From Micromonospora parathelypteridis (GTDB taxonomy: Bacteria > Actinomycetota > Actinomycetes > Mycobacteriales > Micromonosporaceae): a DNA stretch of 64,000 nucleotides. This document shows, piece by piece, positions 18,119-25,965 of the stretch. The notes under the pieces are model-generated. The model did not search any database. It saw nothing but the letters and a program-made list of their open reading frames with translations, and had not been told where the DNA came from. Both the position numbers and the translations under genes were made by a program. Positions within the stretch are counted from its first letter, which is position 1. Each line of letters opens with the position of its first letter. The stretch lies in contig NZ_JACHDP010000001.1 of the NCBI RefSeq assembly GCF_014201145.1, positions 2,604,001-2,668,000 on the forward strand, written 5' to 3'.

Positions 18119-18885
18119 GTGCCGATCGCCTCCTGGGTGTCGGTGGCCGCGAACCCGCCCGGCAGGGCGGTGAGAGCGGACCCGCCGGTGGCGGGCAGCG
18201 CGGTCAGCGACGCCTTGCGGTGCTCGTGGAAGGACAGAATCTGCAGCTCGATGGCGAGGTCGACCTTGCGCACGTCGACCCCCTCCGGAACCGAGAGTAC
18301 GCACGGCGCGAAGTTGAGGATGCTTGTCACGCCGACGGCGACCAGTTGGTCGGCGACCTGCTGGGCCGCGGCGGCGGGGGTGGCGATCACGCCGATCGCG
18401 AGGGATTCCTCGGCGGCGACCGTCGGCAGGTCGTCGACATGCCGGACTACCAGGCCGTTGATCTCCTCGCCGACCCGGGAGGGATCGGCGTCGAGCAGTG
18501 CGGCGATCCGGAAGCCTCGGCCGGCGAAGCCGTCGTAGCCGGCCAGAGCGTGACCGAGATTACCCACGCCGACCAGGGCGACTGCCCGTCGTTGGGTGAG
18601 CCCGAGCACATTCTCGATCTGCTCGATCAGCAGCGCGACGTCGTAGCCCACCCCCCGGGTGCCGTACGAGCCGAGGTGGGAGAGGTCCTTGCGGAGCTTG
18701 GCCGAGTTGACTCCGGCGGCGGCGGAGAGACCCTCGCTGGACACCGTCTCGTGCCCGGTGTCGCCGAGGTTGTGCAGCGCGCGCAGGTACTCCGGGAGCC
18801 GAGCGACGGTCGCCTCGGGCAGATCCGGGAGCGCCGGTACGGCACCGGCGCGGCCGGGCGCGCCTGGGTGACGGTGCTGACTCAT
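18115..18885 (-). CDS. rex: Redox-sensing transcriptional repressor Rex
   Basis: This 256-residue homodimeric repressor senses the NADH/NAD ratio. The N-terminal winged helix (LPEYLRALHNLGDTGHETVSSEGLSAAAGVNSAKLRKDLSHLGSYGTRGVGY) and the Rossmann core (VALVGVGNLGHALAGY) are typical. The ATG is preceded by GGAG at 4 bases. Its stop overlaps the hemA start, giving rex-hemACDB as in Streptomyces, where Rex represses this operon. A near-consensus Rex site lies about 120 bases upstream. Confidence 0.95.
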   Translation of the reverse strand: MSQHRHPGAPGRAGAVPALPDLPEATVARLPEYLRALHNLGDTGHETVSSEGLSAAAGVNSAKLRKDLSHLGSYGTRGVGYDVALLIEQIENVLGLTQRRAVALVGVGNLGHALAGYDGFAGRGFRIAALLDADPSRVGEEINGLVVRHVDDLPTVAAEESLAIGVIATPAAAAQQVADQLVAVGVTSILNFAPCVLSVPEGVDVRKVDLAIELQILSFHEHRKASLTALPATGGSALTALPGGFAATDTQEAIGT

Positions 18886-19004
18886 GAGACTCCGTGCGGT
18901 GCGATCCTCGGCCAACTCCGCTGGTCGGCCGCTTATGGACTCCCGCTGGCGACCGAGGTTGCCGGCTGTGCTAGCAGGGCGCGTCGGAGTCACAGAGTAG
19001 GCGC

Positions 19005-19022
19005 TTGTGAAGACGTGCACAA
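19005..19022. promoter_or_regulatory. Rex operator (ROP site)
   Basis: TTGTGAAGACGTGCACAA matches the actinobacterial Rex operator pattern TTGTGAA-N4-TTCACAA except for one base in the right half. It lies upstream of rex and implies redox autoregulation of the rex-hem operon. It could also touch the divergent histidine kinase gene. Confidence 0.8.
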
Positions 19023-19025
19023 ATC

Positions 19026-19082
19026 GCGATCTTGCCGCTGCGTGACGCAACCTCACCAGCACCTCCATTCCGCAAGATCGAT
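19026..19082. repeat. Dispersed inverted repeat, family C, copy 1
   Basis: Arms CGATCTTGC (19027-19035) and GCAAGATCG (19072-19080) enclose 36 bases, between the divergent rex and histidine kinase genes. A longer version with 11-bp arms is at 55352-55423. The rest of the 18886-19237 gap holds the rex and kinase promoters and the Rex site. Confidence 0.6.
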
Positions 19083-19237
19083 CCGACGGGTCTTCGCCTT
19101 CGCCGCCCGGGCGATTATTGCTCAATCCCGACTTCTCTGACCAATCCCGCGCCGAGCCTCGCTCGGCCCTCCCCGAGGTGGTAGGGACAGCACTACGAGG
19201 GAGAGGCAGGGCTTCGGGATGGGGACGGAGAGCGCAG

Positions 19238-20560
19238 ATGCCTAGCCTTCAGGGCATGACCGCAGTTGCCGCCACCAGCGACCAACCGATCCTGGCACCG
19301 AGCATCCCCCGCCAGCTCTTCGTCGACTCCGGGTACGTGCTGCTCGGCCTGCCACTGGCGGTGGCCAGCTTCGTCGTCCTCCTGGTCGGCCTCGCGGTCG
19401 GCATCGGCCTGGTGGTCACGGTGATCGGTCTGCCGATCCTCAGCGGCACCCTCTACGCCGCCCGTGGGCTGGCCGACATCGAGCGGCTGCGGCTGCCCTC
19501 GGTGCTCCGACAGCCCCGGATCCGGCCGCACTACCGGCTGCCCGAGGCGGGAGCCAACGCCTGGCGGCGGATCTTCGTGCCCATGCGGGACGCCCAGTCC
19601 TGGCTCGACCTGGCACACGGCATCCTGCGGCTGATCGCGGCGGCTGGCACCTTCGTGGTGGCCCTGGCCTGGTGGGCGGCGGCGATCACCGGCTCGCTCT
19701 ACTGGGCCTACGACTGGGCCCTGCCCCGAGCCGACGGCGAGGGTGACCAGGACCTGGCGCAACTGCTCGGCCTGGGCGACTCGACCACGGCCCGGATCGG
19801 TCTGTACACCGCGCTCGGGGTGTTCTTCCTGATCACCCTGCCGATCGTGGTGCGGGGTTGCGCGCTGCTCCAGGCCAGCTTCGCCAAGGCCATGCTGACC
19901 GGTGTCGCCGAGATGCGGGACCGGATCACCGTGCTGGAGGAGCAGAAGCGGGCCGCCGTCTCCGCCGAGGCGTCCGCGCTGCGCCGGCTGGAACGCGACA
20001 TCCACGACGGCCCCCAGCAGCGCCTGGTGCGTTTGGCGATGGACCTCAGCCGGGCCCGGATGCAGCTCGCCTCCGACCCGGAGGCCGCCGGCCGGACCAT
20101 CGACGAGGCGGTCACCCAGACCCGGGACACGCTGGCCGAGCTGCGGGCACTGTCCCGGGGCATCGCCCCGCCGATCCTGGTCGACCGTGGCCTGCCCAGC
20201 GCCCTGGCCGCGATCGCCGGGCGCGGGCTGATCCCGATCGAGCTCCAGGTGGACCCGCAGCTCGGCACCCCGGACGGGCGGCTCGACCCGGCGGTGGAGA
20301 ACACCGCGTACTTCGTGGTGTCCGAGGCGCTGACCAACGTCGCCAAGCACAGCCGGGCCACCGAGGCCGTGGTCGCCGTCGCCCGGCAGGGCGGCCAGCT
20401 CCAGGTGCGGGTCGGCGACGACGGGCAGGGCGGCGCGCACCTGGCCAAGGGGCACGGGCTGGCCGGCATCGCCGACCGGGTCCGGGCTGCCGGCGGTGAA
20501 CTGATGGTGGTCAGCCCTGCCGGCGGCCCCACCGAGATTCGCGCGGAGCTACCGCTGTGA
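19238..20560 (+). CDS. Sensor histidine kinase, NarL-type, with membrane sensor domain
   Basis: The start is chosen at ATG 19238 because GGAG lies 7 bases upstream; ATG 19256 is an alternative. The 440-residue protein has a four-helix membrane sensor region (PF13796-like; SGYVLLGLPLAVASFVVLLVGLAVGIGLVV and later segments to about residue 230). A HisKA_3 dimerisation domain follows, with the phospho-His in LRRLERDIHDGPQQRLVRLAMDL, then HATPase_c (ENTAYFVVSEALTNVAKHSRATE, VGDDGQGGAHLAKGHGLAGIADRV). It phosphorylates the response regulator encoded 58 bases downstream. The stimulus is unknown. Confidence 0.9.
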   Translation: MPSLQGMTAVAATSDQPILAPSIPRQLFVDSGYVLLGLPLAVASFVVLLVGLAVGIGLVVTVIGLPILSGTLYAARGLADIERLRLPSVLRQPRIRPHYRLPEAGANAWRRIFVPMRDAQSWLDLAHGILRLIAAAGTFVVALAWWAAAITGSLYWAYDWALPRADGEGDQDLAQLLGLGDSTTARIGLYTALGVFFLITLPIVVRGCALLQASFAKAMLTGVAEMRDRITVLEEQKRAAVSAEASALRRLERDIHDGPQQRLVRLAMDLSRARMQLASDPEAAGRTIDEAVTQTRDTLAELRALSRGIAPPILVDRGLPSALAAIAGRGLIPIELQVDPQLGTPDGRLDPAVENTAYFVVSEALTNVAKHSRATEAVVAVARQGGQLQVRVGDDGQGGAHLAKGHGLAGIADRVRAAGGELMVVSPAGGPTEIRAELPL

Positions 20561-20618
20561 CCGATCGGGCACCGCGCCGCGCTCTCGGGACGGGCCGAAC
20601 GTGGTAGACAACACAGCC

Positions 20619-21272
20619 ATGCGAATCGTGATCGCCGACGACGCCGTCCTGCTCCGGGAGGGGCTCGTACGGCTGCTGACCGAGAGCGGGCACCAGGTGG
20701 TGGCCGCCGTTGGGGACGGCGACGCGCTCGTCGAGGCAGTCGTGGAGCACCGGCCGGACGTGTCGATCGTCGACGTCCGGATGCCGCCGTCACACACCGA
20801 CGAAGGGCTGCGGGCTGCGGTGGAGGCGCGGCGGCTGGTGCCGCGTAGCCCGATCCTGGTGCTCTCCCAGTACGTCGAGGTCTCGTACGCCGATGACCTG
20901 CTGGCCACCACCGGCGGCGCCGGCGGCGGCATCGGCTACCTGCTCAAGGACCGGGTGGCCGCGATCGACGAGTTCCTGGACGCGCTGCGCAGGGTCGCGG
21001 CCGGCGGCACGGTGCTCGACCCGGAGGTGGTCGGCCAGCTCTTCGCCCGGCGCCGCCGGGACGACCCGCTGCGCGAGCTGACCCCCCGCGAGCGCGAGGT
21101 GCTCTCCCTGATGGCCGAGGGACGCTCGAACACGGCCATCGCGCGCGCCCTCGTGGTCAGCGACGGCGCGGTGGAGAAGCACGTGCGCAACATCTTCACC
21201 AAGCTCACCCTGCCACCGGACACCGAGCAGCACCGGCGGGTGCTGGCCGTCCTCACCTATCTGCGGAACTGA
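20619..21272 (+). CDS. LuxR/NarL-family response regulator
   Basis: The 217-residue regulator has a receiver domain (MRIVIADDAVLLREGLVRLL, phospho-Asp in DVSIVDVRMPP) and a C-terminal LuxR helix-turn-helix (LTPREREVLSLMAEGRSNTAIARALVVSDGAVEKHVRNIFTKL). It pairs with the histidine kinase just upstream. GTG 20601 would add six residues; ATG 20619 fits the family start better. Its 3' end overlaps the convergent HAD phosphatase gene by 20 bases. Confidence 0.92.
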   Translation: MRIVIADDAVLLREGLVRLLTESGHQVVAAVGDGDALVEAVVEHRPDVSIVDVRMPPSHTDEGLRAAVEARRLVPRSPILVLSQYVEVSYADDLLATTGGAGGGIGYLLKDRVAAIDEFLDALRRVAAGGTVLDPEVVGQLFARRRRDDPLRELTPREREVLSLMAEGRSNTAIARALVVSDGAVEKHVRNIFTKLTLPPDTEQHRRVLAVLTYLRN

Positions 21273-21915
21273 CCTCCCGGGCCAGCCGCACCGCGTCGGT
21301 GAGAGTGTCGGCCACCGGGTGACCGGAGGCGCGCAGCCGGGCCGGATCGGTGAACCCACCCGTGTAGAGCACCGCACGGCCGCCCACCGCGAGCGCCGCG
21401 TCCGCGTCGTCGATGGAGTCGCCGATCAGCACCACCGAGGCGCCGTCCACGCCCAGCTCCGCCAAGTGCAGCTCGAGCGACTCGGCCTTACGGCCGCCGC
21501 CGACCGTCGCCCGCAGCCCGTCGACCCGGGTGAAGTGGCCGGTCAACCCGTACGTGTGCACGGTCGGCACCAACTCCTCGTGGAACCACATGGAGAGCAG
21601 ACTCTGGCTGCCCGGCCACGCGGCCATCGCGGTGCGCGCGTCGGCGGCCAGCTCACAGGTGGTCAACCCGGTGCGGTACGCGTCGTGGAAGATCCGGTCC
21701 AGTCGGCCGAACTCGTCGTCGTCCACGGCCTGCCCCAGCACCTCGGCGTAGTACTCGGCGATCGGCCTGCGGAACCGCACCCGGTGCTCGTCGAGGGTGA
21801 CCGTCGGCCCACCGAGGCTCGTGAACACGACGTTGGTGGCGGACACCACCAGACTGAGGTCGTTGAGCAGGGTGCCGTTCCAGTCCCACACGAGGTGGGG
21901 GTGCGCAGGGGTCAT
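21253..21915 (-). CDS. HAD-superfamily hydrolase (phosphoglycolate phosphatase-like)
   Basis: The 220-residue protein carries the four HAD motifs. Motif I is VWDWNGTLLND, with a Trp between the catalytic residues as in many actinobacterial members. A cap domain is inserted after it. Motif III is in VGGGRKAESLELHL, and motif IV is VVLIGDSIDDADAALAVGG. A small-molecule phosphatase role is likely, with unknown substrate. The start ATG 21915 fits the family N-terminus. A glutaredoxin-like gene lies 20 bases upstream on the same strand, so the two may be cotranscribed. Confidence 0.85.
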   Translation of the reverse strand: MTPAHPHLVWDWNGTLLNDLSLVVSATNVVFTSLGGPTVTLDEHRVRFRRPIAEYYAEVLGQAVDDDEFGRLDRIFHDAYRTGLTTCELAADARTAMAAWPGSQSLLSMWFHEELVPTVHTYGLTGHFTRVDGLRATVGGGRKAESLELHLAELGVDGASVVLIGDSIDDADAALAVGGRAVLYTGGFTDPARLRASGHPVADTLTDAVRLAREVSSADR

Positions 21916-21935
21916 CAGAGCACCATAGGCACCGC

Positions 21936-22190
21936 TCAGAGCTGCGGCGTGGTCAGGTCCCGCAGCAGCCGGTCCTCCTCGACCCGCCAGTAGCCGTGCT
22001 CCTTGCCGTCGAGCATCACGACCGGCAGCCGGTCTCCGTACTCCCGCTCCAGGCCCTCGTCGGCGGTGACGTCCCACTCGACCCACTTGTCGCCGGTGAC
22101 CGCCACCACCCGGTCGAGCGCCGCCTTGGCGTCGTCGCACAGGTGGCAGCCGGGTCGGGTGATCAGGGCGAGCCGGGCGTCACTGGACAT
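21936..22190 (-). CDS. Glutaredoxin-family thiol-disulfide protein
   Basis: This 84-residue thioredoxin-fold protein has the redox motif CHLC (ITRPGCHLCDDAKAAL), the cis-Pro in DRLPVVMLDGKEHGYWRV, and the short length of actinobacterial glutaredoxin-like proteins encoded near hemA. Since these bacteria use mycothiol rather than glutathione, the reductant is uncertain. In M. tuberculosis the equivalent gene sits directly before hemA; here a two-component system separates it from rex-hemA. Confidence 0.88.
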   Translation of the reverse strand: MSSDARLALITRPGCHLCDDAKAALDRVVAVTGDKWVEWDVTADEGLEREYGDRLPVVMLDGKEHGYWRVEEDRLLRDLTTPQL

Positions 22191-22666
22191 CGGTTACCTC
22201 CGTGGGGTGGGCGATCGCCGGTGGGTCGGTCGGCATCGTCGCCGGTCGCCCCGGCGCCGGCACCACGTTACGTCGGCACAGTCTCATCCGCGCCCGGACG
22301 GCGATGTCGCAGAGTCCCGTTGACGGGACTGTCCTGTGTGCCACCGGCGGCACGATCAGGTCCTGTCGATGGGATGCGCGGAGTCGCCGGCGGCCGATTC
22401 GGCCGCGCCCGCGTCGCCACCCGGGGCGGCGGGTCAGCCGAACGGGCCACCCGCTCCGACCAGGGTATCCATCCTGGAACACCGGCCCGACGGAAAGTCA
22501 ATCGCACACGACGGACAACCGGTCCGCCGCCGGTACGGCAGAGCGGGAAATACTTCCGCCTTGTGTAACGGACTTGCCACGCGCGGGTGACGTTGGCCCT
22601 ATCATCACTCGGGTCGGGTCACCCCATTTGCCGTGAGTCGACACCCCTCAGCCCGAGGAGGCCCCC
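22191..22666. other. 476-bp intergenic region between glutaredoxin and sigma-factor genes
   Basis: No convincing coding sequence is seen. An 18-base palindrome (AGTCCCGT, tg, ACGGGACT) lies at 22313-22330. A GAGGAGG ribosome-binding site lies at 22655-22661 at the right end. The promoter(s) of the sigma gene must lie here; candidate -35/-10 elements could not be assigned with confidence. Confidence 0.5.
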
Positions 22667-22840
22667 GTGCCTGTGAGCGCATTGGACCAGCACCTCCAGG
22701 GGATTTGCCGCCCGTCGGCAACCCCCGCGACCGTCCTGCCCGACCGGCTGCCCGGTCGGTCCGCCCCGACGACACAAAGACCGGCCCCAACGAACAGACC
22801 GGCCCGTCCGGCGACCGATCCGACGGGGGCAAGCCGGTGA
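22667..22840 (+). CDS. Possible 57-residue leader ORF coupled to the sigma-factor gene
   Basis: The GTG at 22667 has a strong RBS (GAGGAGG, 5-base gap). It opens a frame beginning VPVSALDQHLQGICRPSATP and ending GASR, whose TGA overlaps a GTG start of the sigma frame (GTGA at 22837-22840). The sequence is Pro/Arg/Thr-rich and matches nothing I recognise. Either it is a real translationally coupled upstream ORF, or the true sigma N-terminus starts here and a frameshift (biological or sequencing) separates the two. Confidence 0.35.
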   Translation: MPVSALDQHLQGICRPSATPATVLPDRLPGRSAPTTQRPAPTNRPARPATDPTGASR

Positions 22841-23787
22841 CCACCTTCGGTTATGCGGAACGCCCCGTCGGCCTGACCGGCCAGCCGGCACGCTCCCACG
22901 TCAACGAGCGACCGGCGGCCCGTGCCCCGCTGGACGAACCACACGGCCCCGCCGTGCGGGGCGACGGCGCGGCGCAACGGATCCGCAGCCGGCCACACCA
23001 CAACGAGCCGCCGCCGCGGCCCGCGGTGCCCGGCGGAAACGCGAGACCGACCGGTGGCCGGGTTGCCGTTCCGGCCCGACCGACCATGCCTGCGCAGGGT
23101 CGACGGGGCAGCGAGACACCGGTGGTGACCACCGACCCGGCGGCGGGCGAGACAGCGGTGCTTCCGGCAGTGCCGGCCACTACCACCCCGACCGGTTTCC
23201 CGAGCCGCCCGGACCCGTCCGACCCGGCCACCGAGGTCTGGACGCTGATCGAGCGGGCCCAGGCCGGCGAGTCCGAGGCGTTCGGTCTGATCTACGACCG
23301 GTACGTGGACACCGTGTTCCGGTTCGTCTACTTCCGGGTCGGCAACCGCCAACTCGCCGAGGACCTGACCTCGGACACCTTCCTGCGCGCGCTGAAGCGG
23401 ATCGGCAGCTTCACCTGGCAGGGCCGCGACCTCGGCGCCTGGCTGGTGACGATCGCTCGCAACCTGGTCGCGGACCACTTCAAGTCGGGCCGGTACCGGC
23501 TGGAGGTCACCACCGGCGACGTGCTCGACGCCGATCGGGAGGACCGCGGCCCGGAGGGCAGCCCGGAGGCGGCGGTGGTGGAGCACATCACCAACGTCGC
23601 GCTGCTCACCGCCGTGAAGCAGCTCAACCCGGAGCAGCAGGAGTGCATCGTGCTCCGCTTCCTGCAGGGCTTCTCGGTCGCCGAGACGGCCCGCGCGATG
23701 GGCAAGAACGAGGGTGCCATCAAGGCACTCCAGTACCGGGCCGTCCGCGCTCTGGCCCGACTCCTGCCTGACGGCTTCCAGCCGTAG
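22837..23787 (+). CDS. bldN: BldN-like ECF sigma factor with long N-terminal extension
   Basis: The 316-residue product starts at the GTG overlapping the small upstream ORF; a GTG at 22633 gives a longer frame without an RBS. About 130 residues of Pro/Arg/Ala-rich extension precede sigma region 2 (LIERAQAGESEAFGLIYDRYVDTVFRFVYFRVGNRQLAEDLTSDTFLRAL, SFTWQGRDLGAWLVTIARNLVADHFKSGRYRLEVTTGD). Region 4 follows (LNPEQQECIVLRFLQGFSVAETARAMGKNEGAIKALQYRAVRALARLLP). These stretches closely match Streptomyces BldN, which is made as a proprotein with an N-terminal extension. The RsbN-like gene downstream supports the call. In Streptomyces it drives aerial-hypha coat genes; the role here is open. Confidence 0.85.
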   Translation: MTTFGYAERPVGLTGQPARSHVNERPAARAPLDEPHGPAVRGDGAAQRIRSRPHHNEPPPRPAVPGGNARPTGGRVAVPARPTMPAQGRRGSETPVVTTDPAAGETAVLPAVPATTTPTGFPSRPDPSDPATEVWTLIERAQAGESEAFGLIYDRYVDTVFRFVYFRVGNRQLAEDLTSDTFLRALKRIGSFTWQGRDLGAWLVTIARNLVADHFKSGRYRLEVTTGDVLDADREDRGPEGSPEAAVVEHITNVALLTAVKQLNPEQQECIVLRFLQGFSVAETARAMGKNEGAIKALQYRAVRALARLLPDGFQP

Positions 23788-23795
23788 TTTCTGGC

Positions 23796-23849
23796 GGCGG
23801 GACCGATGGACGTCGATCGACGTCCGTGCAGCTCAGAGTCGGTCCCGCC
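23796..23849 (+). terminator. Double-stem hairpin after the bldN-like gene
   Basis: Outer arms GGCGGGACCGA (23796-23806) and TCGGTCCCGCC (23839-23849) enclose a perfect 18-base palindrome, GGACGTCGATCGACGTCC (23808-23825). It starts 9 bases after the sigma stop. It may reduce read-through into the anti-sigma gene, or be a regulatory structure in the shared message. The rest of the 23788-24076 gap shows nothing else clear. Confidence 0.65.
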
Positions 23850-24076
23850 CGGTGACGACGATCACTTTCTGTAATTTCCGCCCCGCCAGGCCCGTAACCC
23901 GTGCCCGGTCCGCCGCGTTTCTCCGGGTGCGACCGGTGGACGTCCCGGCAGGCCCGGGTCACCGAGGTCCGACCGGCATGCCGGCGGCACCTCACCTCCG
24001 TGGTGTCACAATGCCGCCCGGTCGTCGGCAACGACGGCGGCCGACCGGCCGTGACCAGCGAGAGGAGGTGCCTGCG

Positions 24077-24955
24077 GTGGACGACATCCTCTTCTCCCGT
24101 CGGCGCGCCGAGCGCTTCGCGCAGCTTCTCGACGAGGCCAACGGCGCTCGGCGACACCACGTGCGATCCCGGGTGGACGGTCAACTCGCGCCGCTCGTCG
24201 CAGTGGGCCAGCGGCTCAGCGTCGACCCACCGGCTGTCGAGGTGGACCAGGACTTCCGGACCGGCCTGCGGGCGATGCTGCTCGCCACCGCCGAACGGGA
24301 AGGGCTGGGCACCGCACCGGCGGCCAGCGAACCGGCCGCCACGCGGCCCAGCACGGCCGCCCGTGGGCGGCTGCTGCCAGCCGCCACCGCCCGCCGGGCC
24401 CGAGCCCGGGGCGCGATCCTGGTCGGCATCGCCGCCGGCGCCATCGCCGTCTCCGGCATCTCCGCCGCCAGCGAGAACGCGGTGCCCGGCGACGCGCTGT
24501 ACGGGATGAAGCGCTCGACCGAACGGGCTCAACTCGCGCTGGCCAGCTCCGACATCAGCCGTGGCCAGCTCTTCCTGGACTTCGCCCGGACCAGACTCGG
24601 CGAGGCCGCCAAGCTGCGCGGTGACCGGATCGGCTACAGCGCGGTCCTCGACGACATGGACGCCGACACCCGGCAGGGCGTTCGCCTGCTGACCACCGCC
24701 GCGGTGCAGCGGGCCGAGTCGGGCAGCCTGGACACGCTCAACAGTTTCGTCACGAGCCAACGCCGGGCGGTGAGCGGCCTGCTCGACGGGAGCACCCGCG
24801 TCGACCGGGACCGGACGCAGCGGTCGCTGCACCTGCTGGAGAGCGTCCGGGAGCGCTCGGACACGCTGCGCGCGGCGATCGCCTGCGGCCTCCCGGCGCC
24901 GACCGCCAGCGATGCCCTCGGCCCCGATCCGAGCACCTGCCCCGGGGCTCGCTGA
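24077..24955 (+). CDS. rsbN: RsbN-like membrane anti-sigma factor (DUF5667)
   Basis: The GTG at 24077 has GAGGAGG eight bases upstream and gives 292 residues; the longer frame upstream is non-coding. The cytoplasmic N-terminus (VDDILFSRRRAERFAQLLDEA) should bind the sigma factor. One transmembrane helix is at about 113-132 (AILVGIAAGAIAVSGISAA). The outer part matches DUF5667 (ENAVPGDALYGMKRSTERAQLALASSDISRGQLFLDFARTRLGEA). This is the layout of Streptomyces RsbN, the specific anti-sigma factor of BldN, also encoded next to it. Confidence 0.85.
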   Translation: MDDILFSRRRAERFAQLLDEANGARRHHVRSRVDGQLAPLVAVGQRLSVDPPAVEVDQDFRTGLRAMLLATAEREGLGTAPAASEPAATRPSTAARGRLLPAATARRARARGAILVGIAAGAIAVSGISAASENAVPGDALYGMKRSTERAQLALASSDISRGQLFLDFARTRLGEAAKLRGDRIGYSAVLDDMDADTRQGVRLLTTAAVQRAESGSLDTLNSFVTSQRRAVSGLLDGSTRVDRDRTQRSLHLLESVRERSDTLRAAIACGLPAPTASDALGPDPSTCPGAR

Positions 24956-25080
24956 CCCGCGCCCCTATACCGCACGTCCGACCGGCCGCGCCACAGTTCG
25001 CTCTGTGCCCGGCCGGTCGACCGCGTACGGCGGCTACCCTCGCTGGAGGCATCCGTTGTTCCAGGCAGGAAGGGAGTCGC

Positions 25081-25956
25081 GTGGCGCGCAGCCGTAAGGT
25101 GACGGTCAGTACCGACGCCGAGGGGCACACCGCAGGCTGGGCGGAGACCGACCTCGCCCCGGTCACCGCCCCCGCACCGGACCCGACGGCCGCAGCGTTC
25201 TTCGACGTGGACAACACGATGATGCAGGGCGCGTCGATCTACTGGTTCGCCCGCGGGCTCGCCTCCCGGAACTACTTCACCACCGCCGACCTGGCGCGAT
25301 TCGCCTGGCAGCAGCTCCGGTTCCGGCTGCTGGCCCGGGAGCACGCCGGTGACATGTCCCTGGCCAAGGAGGCCGCGCTGGCCTTCGTCGAGGGCTGGCG
25401 GGTCGACGAGGTGGAGCGCCTCGCCGAAGAGATCTTCGACGAGATGATGGCTCCCCGAATCTGGGCCGGCACCCACCAGCTCGCTCAACGTCACCTGGAG
25501 GCCGGCCAGCGGGTCTGGCTGGTCAGCGCCGCCCCGGTGGAGATCGGTCGGGTGATCGCCGCCCGGCTCGGCCTGACCGGTGCCATCGGCACGGTGGCCG
25601 AGGTGGTGGACGGGGCGTACACCGGGCGGTTGGTGGGTGACCTGATGCACGGGCCGGCGAAGGCCGAGGCGGTCACCCAACTCGCCGCCGTGGAAGGGCT
25701 CGACCTGGTCCGCTGCGCGGCCTACAGCGACTCGGCCAACGACCTGCCGCTGCTCTCCTCCGTGGGCAGGGCGGTGGCCGTCAACCCGGACGGCGCCCTG
25801 CTGCGGCAGGCCCGCCAGCACGGCTGGGAGGTGCGGGACTTCCGCACCGGCCGTCGGGCGGTCAAGATCGCCGTGCCGTCGACCGCGGCAGCCGGTCTGG
25901 TCGCCGGCGCGGTCACCGCCGGCCTGGCACTGCAGCGCCGTCGCCGCGCCGGCTGA
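25081..25956 (+). CDS. HAD-IB family phosphatase (SerB1-like)
   Basis: The 291-residue protein starts at a GTG after AGGAAGGGAG. Motif I FFDVDNTMMQGASI (DxDxT), VWLVSAAPVEIGRVIAARLG (motif II) and YSDSANDLPLLSSVG (motif IV) place it in the HAD-IB hydrolases related to phosphoserine phosphatase. A hydrophobic C-terminal stretch (AAAGLVAGAVTAGLAL) may anchor it in the membrane. M. tuberculosis serB1 occupies the same neighbourhood, next to an acyltransferase and galE2, so a link to phospholipid or phosphate-ester metabolism is possible but unproven. Confidence 0.88.
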   Translation: MARSRKVTVSTDAEGHTAGWAETDLAPVTAPAPDPTAAAFFDVDNTMMQGASIYWFARGLASRNYFTTADLARFAWQQLRFRLLAREHAGDMSLAKEAALAFVEGWRVDEVERLAEEIFDEMMAPRIWAGTHQLAQRHLEAGQRVWLVSAAPVEIGRVIAARLGLTGAIGTVAEVVDGAYTGRLVGDLMHGPAKAEAVTQLAAVEGLDLVRCAAYSDSANDLPLLSSVGRAVAVNPDGALLRQARQHGWEVRDFRTGRRAVKIAVPSTAAAGLVAGAVTAGLALQRRRRAG

Positions 25957-25965
25957 CTCAGGCTC

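Noticed and set aside
22564..22600. BldN-type promoter (TGTAAC ... CGTTGG) before the bldN-like gene
   Set aside because: The two boxes are 21 bases apart instead of about 16, so I do not claim autoregulation from this alone.
22202..22636. 144-codon frame between glutaredoxin and sigma genes
   Set aside because: No RBS, Arg/Ser/Pro-biased composition and no domain; it reads as non-coding leader.
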